Below, piece by piece: positions 32,358-35,058 of a DNA stretch of 35,058 nucleotides (position 1 is its first letter; the number at the start of each line of letters is the position of its first letter). The stretch is from Tannerella sp. (GTDB taxonomy: Bacteria; Bacteroidota; Bacteroidia; Bacteroidales; Tannerellaceae): positions 1-35,058 of the forward strand of contig JAIROL010000002.1 of assembly GCA_031257565.1 (NCBI GenBank). The letters run 5' to 3'. Both the position numbers and the translations under genes were made by a program. A model generated the notes under the pieces. That model was not told the origin of the DNA. It worked only from the letters and a program-made list of their open reading frames with translations, and searched no databases.

Positions 32358-34643
32358 ATGTTCAGAAAAATTCAATCAATCGTTTTATTGGGTGCATTTT
32401 TATTTATTACTTCATGTGGCGGGCCTGTGGAAAAATTAGAGAATCGTACCGATCCTGTCGATTATGTAAATCCCTATATGGGTAATATCAGTCACTTACT
32501 GGCGCCGACTTTTCCGACGATTCATCTTCCCAACAGCATGTTGAGAGTATATCCTGAAAGAAGAGACTACACCTGCGACTTGATCGCCGGCCTGCCCGTG
32601 ATCGTTACAAGCCACAGAGGAAGCTCCGCCTTTAATATCAGTCCGGTCGGCGCCGATTATACAAAACTGGTCCCGGTGGTCGATTATACTTACGACAATG
32701 AGAAAATAACGCCCTATCGTTATTCGGTTTTTTTTGATGAAGAAAAAATACAAGTGGATTATGCTCCCTCTCATCAATCAGGAATATACGCCATTATTTT
32801 TGAAGAAGATGGATTGAATAAACTGATCGTTAATACCCGGAACGGTCAATTAGAAGCCACAGAAAACGGAGTCAAAGGCTGGCAGCTAATTGGGGCCGGT
32901 CCAACCAAGGTATATTTATACCTTGAGACAGAGCAGGTCATGAAAAACGTCGGAGCCTTGGATAAGAAGATATCTTCAATCAACTACAAAAATACATCCG
33001 TCGAAGGACGAAATGAAGCGCTGGTACTGGAGTTTAATGGGAAAAGTCTGAACCTGCGCTATGGAATTTCGTTTATCAGCGAAGAACAGGCAAAGAAAAA
33101 CCTGCGAAGAGAAATCAATACATACGACGTTGATAACATAGCAAAGATCGGACGCGGCAAATGGAACGACGTCTTAGGTAAAATAAGTGTGAGCGGAGGC
33201 TTCGAAAACGATAAGACCGTCTTTTATACATCTCTTTATCGTATCTATGAACGAATGATCAATATCTCCGAAGATGGAAACTATTATAGCGCAGCAGATA
33301 ATACGGTTCACAACGATGAAGGAATCCCTTTTTATACTGATGATTGGATTTGGGATACCTACCGGGCAGCTCATCCTTTGCGTATTTTGGTTGACCCGGA
33401 AATGGAAACGCACATGATCAACTCTTATATCAGGATGGCACAACAGACCAAAGAAGGATGGATGCCGACTTTCCCTGAAATAACCGGCGACAGCCACCGG
33501 ATGAATGGAAACCATGCCGTAGCCGTAGTTTGGGACGCTTATTGCAAAGGATTACGGGGATTTGACCTGGAAGCGGCCTATAACGCCTGTAAAGGCGCTA
33601 TCATGGAAAAATCCTTAATTCCCTGGACGAGGGTTCCCAATACGGAACTGGATGTTTTTTATCAGGAAAAAGGATACTTCCCTGCTTTGCATGAAAGAGA
33701 GGAAGAATATATAAAAGAAGTTGTTCGGGGAGAAAAACGCCAGCCGGTAGCGGTGACCTTGGGTACATGCTACGATGACTGGTGTTTGTCGCAGATTGCG
33801 AAAGAATTGGGAAAAGAAGACGATTACGATTACTTTTTAAACCGATCCTATAATTATCGTACTTTATATAACGAAGAAACAGCCTTCTTCCATCCGAAAG
33901 ATAAAAATGGGAATTTTATCCAACCGTTCGACTACCGTTTCTCCGGCGGACAGGGAGCCAGGGATTATTACGATGAAAACAATGGCTGGACTTACAGGTG
34001 GGATGTTCCTCATAATCCGGCGGATCTTATTAAATTAATGGGCTCGCCGAAAATATTTACAAATAATTTGGATCAAACTTTCAGAGAGCCTCTTGGTAAG
34101 GGGAAATATCAATTTTATGCCCAGTTACCTGATCAGACCGGTAATGTCGGACAGTTTTCAATGGCAAACGAACCCTCTTTGCATATACCTTATCTGTATA
34201 ATTATGCCGGCCAACCATGGAAAACCCAAAAACGAATACGGACCTTGCTCAACCAGTGGTTCCGTAACGATCTGATGGGAGTTCCCGGAGATGAAGATGG
34301 CGGAGGAACGTCTGCTTTCGTTGTCTTTTCAGCTATGGGCTTTTATCCCGTAACACCCGGTTCGCCAACTTATAACATTGGCTCGCCATTGTTCGAAAAT
34401 ATAAAAATTAAACTTACAAACGGGAAAATCGTTGAAATAGAAGCTAAGAACTGCTCGGCTGAAAATAAATATATACAATCGGCTACGCTAAATGGAATCG
34501 AATTAAATCAACCATGGTTTAACCATAGAGATATTGAAAACGGAGGAACATTAGTTTTGGTAATGGGTAATAAGGCAAATAAAGATTGGGGCTCTTCTCC
34601 TGATAATGTTCCTCCCTCTGTAGAAAAAAACTGCCCTGAATAA
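32358..34643 (+). CDS. GH92-family alpha-mannosidase lipoprotein
   Basis: The 761-residue protein has a lipoprotein signal (MFRKIQSIVLLGAFLFITS then Cys20), so it is membrane-anchored. It is a full-length GH92 enzyme: DPVDYVNPYMGNISHLLAPT, DDWIWDTYRAAHPLRILVDP, ENNGWTYRWDVPHN with probable acid Glu540, MANEPSLHIPYLYNYAGQ, and GDEDGGGTSAFVVFSAMGFY. It differs at key places from the GH92 part of the fusion protein (NEPSLH against NEPSHH; GWTYRW against AWQYLW), so the two probably cleave different alpha-mannosidic linkages or substrates. It is 11 bp behind GH31. The next gene in the series, starting 26 bp further on, is cut by an insertion sequence. Confidence 0.92.
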   Translation: MFRKIQSIVLLGAFLFITSCGGPVEKLENRTDPVDYVNPYMGNISHLLAPTFPTIHLPNSMLRVYPERRDYTCDLIAGLPVIVTSHRGSSAFNISPVGADYTKLVPVVDYTYDNEKITPYRYSVFFDEEKIQVDYAPSHQSGIYAIIFEEDGLNKLIVNTRNGQLEATENGVKGWQLIGAGPTKVYLYLETEQVMKNVGALDKKISSINYKNTSVEGRNEALVLEFNGKSLNLRYGISFISEEQAKKNLRREINTYDVDNIAKIGRGKWNDVLGKISVSGGFENDKTVFYTSLYRIYERMINISEDGNYYSAADNTVHNDEGIPFYTDDWIWDTYRAAHPLRILVDPEMETHMINSYIRMAQQTKEGWMPTFPEITGDSHRMNGNHAVAVVWDAYCKGLRGFDLEAAYNACKGAIMEKSLIPWTRVPNTELDVFYQEKGYFPALHEREEEYIKEVVRGEKRQPVAVTLGTCYDDWCLSQIAKELGKEDDYDYFLNRSYNYRTLYNEETAFFHPKDKNGNFIQPFDYRFSGGQGARDYYDENNGWTYRWDVPHNPADLIKLMGSPKIFTNNLDQTFREPLGKGKYQFYAQLPDQTGNVGQFSMANEPSLHIPYLYNYAGQPWKTQKRIRTLLNQWFRNDLMGVPGDEDGGGTSAFVVFSAMGFYPVTPGSPTYNIGSPLFENIKIKLTNGKIVEIEAKNCSAENKYIQSATLNGIELNQPWFNHRDIENGGTLVLVMGNKANKDWGSSPDNVPPSVEKNCPE

Positions 34644-34669
34644 TTATTTATAAACAAAATAAATCTTTT

Positions 34670-34735
34670 ATGATAATGCGGAATTTTTTAATCCTGACAA
34701 GTTTATGTATAGCAATACAATTTAGCGTTGCGATT
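34670..34735 (+). pseudogene. Start of a secreted-protein gene truncated by an insertion sequence
   Basis: Twenty-six bases after the GH92 stop, an ATG opens with MIMRNFLILTSLCIAIQFSV, a convincing signal peptide. Within a few codons the sequence becomes the end of a transposase gene on the other strand, and the frame closes at 34796-34798. The operon therefore had at least one more exported protein whose body is missing here. The exact junction is uncertain and lies near 34722-34740. Confidence 0.6.
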
Positions 34736-35058
34736 TGTATTTCAATCGACGATAGATTGCCTCCACTTTTGGAGTCGGTTCGCTGCATTGACGACTAAGA
34801 ATGACTTCATCGTAACGGTTCTGAGAAACGGTTGTCACTGCTTTCTGCGTATTCATGATGCGGATGATTTCTTTCCATTGAAAATTGACAGGCGTTATAT
34901 CTGTTTTGATATCAGCATTTTCAACCTGTGTGTCCGCTTCATTTAGCTTCCGTTTGAGCTGATAGCGAACCGTGTTTACTACCCAGTATGCCAACAGTCC
35001 CAGATGGAGATGCGCCATCGTCGCATCGTCCCTTTTATGGTAAATCGGGCGCAAGTCC
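34722..35058 (-). mobile_element. IS4/IS1634-type transposase C-terminus, runs off the window
   Basis: The minus-strand frame is open to the right edge and encodes about 111 residues. Features are LRPIYHKRDD, ATMAHLHLGLLAYWVVNTVR, YQLKRKLNEAD, WKEIIRIMNTQKAVTTVSQN and RYDEVILSRQCSEPTPKVEA. This is the C-terminal part of DDE transposases of the IS4 superfamily, most like the IS1634-type elements common in Bacteroidales (RPIYHK..D.TMAHLHLGLLAYW). In relatives a basic tail of about 25 residues follows LKYK; here the frame stops after LKYKSQR, so the element may itself be truncated at this end. No terminal inverted repeat can be defined with one end in view. Confidence 0.78.

Overview
The window looks like a chromosomal segment of a member of the order Bacteroidales (phylum Bacteroidota). 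Evidence: a SusC/SusD pair heading a glycan-utilization locus, several promoters of the Bacteroidota form TTTG/TTG-N17-19-TAnnTTTG, the phenylalanine/tyrosine gene order typical of Bacteroides and relatives, and a hexameric NADP-type glutamate dehydrogenase. The genus cannot be fixed from the sequence alone.

Layout. 1-1361: the 3' part of an AAA-ATPase-like/PD-(D/E)XK gene, meeting tail to tail a decayed hydroxypyruvate-isomerase fragment. 1450-2859: a BamA/TamA-type outer-membrane protein. 2860-7153 (minus strand): an aromatic amino-acid operon, pheA - aminotransferase - DAHP synthase/chorismate mutase - tyrA. Ahead of it is a leader transcript that I read as a ribosome-mediated attenuator: a 25-codon leader peptide with 13 Phe/Tyr codons, a 17-bp terminator hairpin, and a competing antiterminator segment inside the leader ORF. 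7268-8114 (minus strand): a DUF1080 protein with its own promoter. 8152-8740: a gene graveyard holding an IS66 transposase remnant, the 3' tail of a group II intron and a frameshifted nuclease fragment. 8822-9502: a HicAB toxin-antitoxin module whose toxin is broken by a 4-bp duplication while the antitoxin is intact. 9786-11244: gdhA with promoter and terminator. 11303-13768: a TonB-dependent-receptor-like outer-membrane protein followed by an acetyltransferase scrap. 14141-14383: a small orphan ORF.

14662-34643 is a polysaccharide-utilization locus on the plus strand: susC, susD, a DUF3823 lipoprotein, a SASA-type acetylesterase, a 1418-residue protein joining GH92, an alginate-lyase-like domain and a right-handed beta-helix, a GH30 gene damaged by an internal deletion and frameshift, GH63, GH31 and a second GH92. 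Most genes from the esterase onward are 11-41 bp apart, so they form one operon. A symmetric inverted repeat built from 10+10 heptads lies between the binding-protein part and the enzyme part. At 34670 a further secreted-protein gene begins but is cut after its signal peptide by the end of an insertion sequence that runs off the window.

How the genes fit: SusC/SusD and DUF3823 would bind and import a glycan. The enzymes suggest a mannose-rich glycan also carrying alpha-glucose, ester groups and perhaps uronic acid. GH63 + GH31 + GH92 is the same family set that trims glucosylated high-mannose N-glycans in eukaryotes, while the alginate-lyase-like domain points to a uronate-containing polymer. 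The substrate remains inference. The strongest novelty candidates are the Phe/Tyr attenuator and the GH92-lyase-beta-helix fusion.
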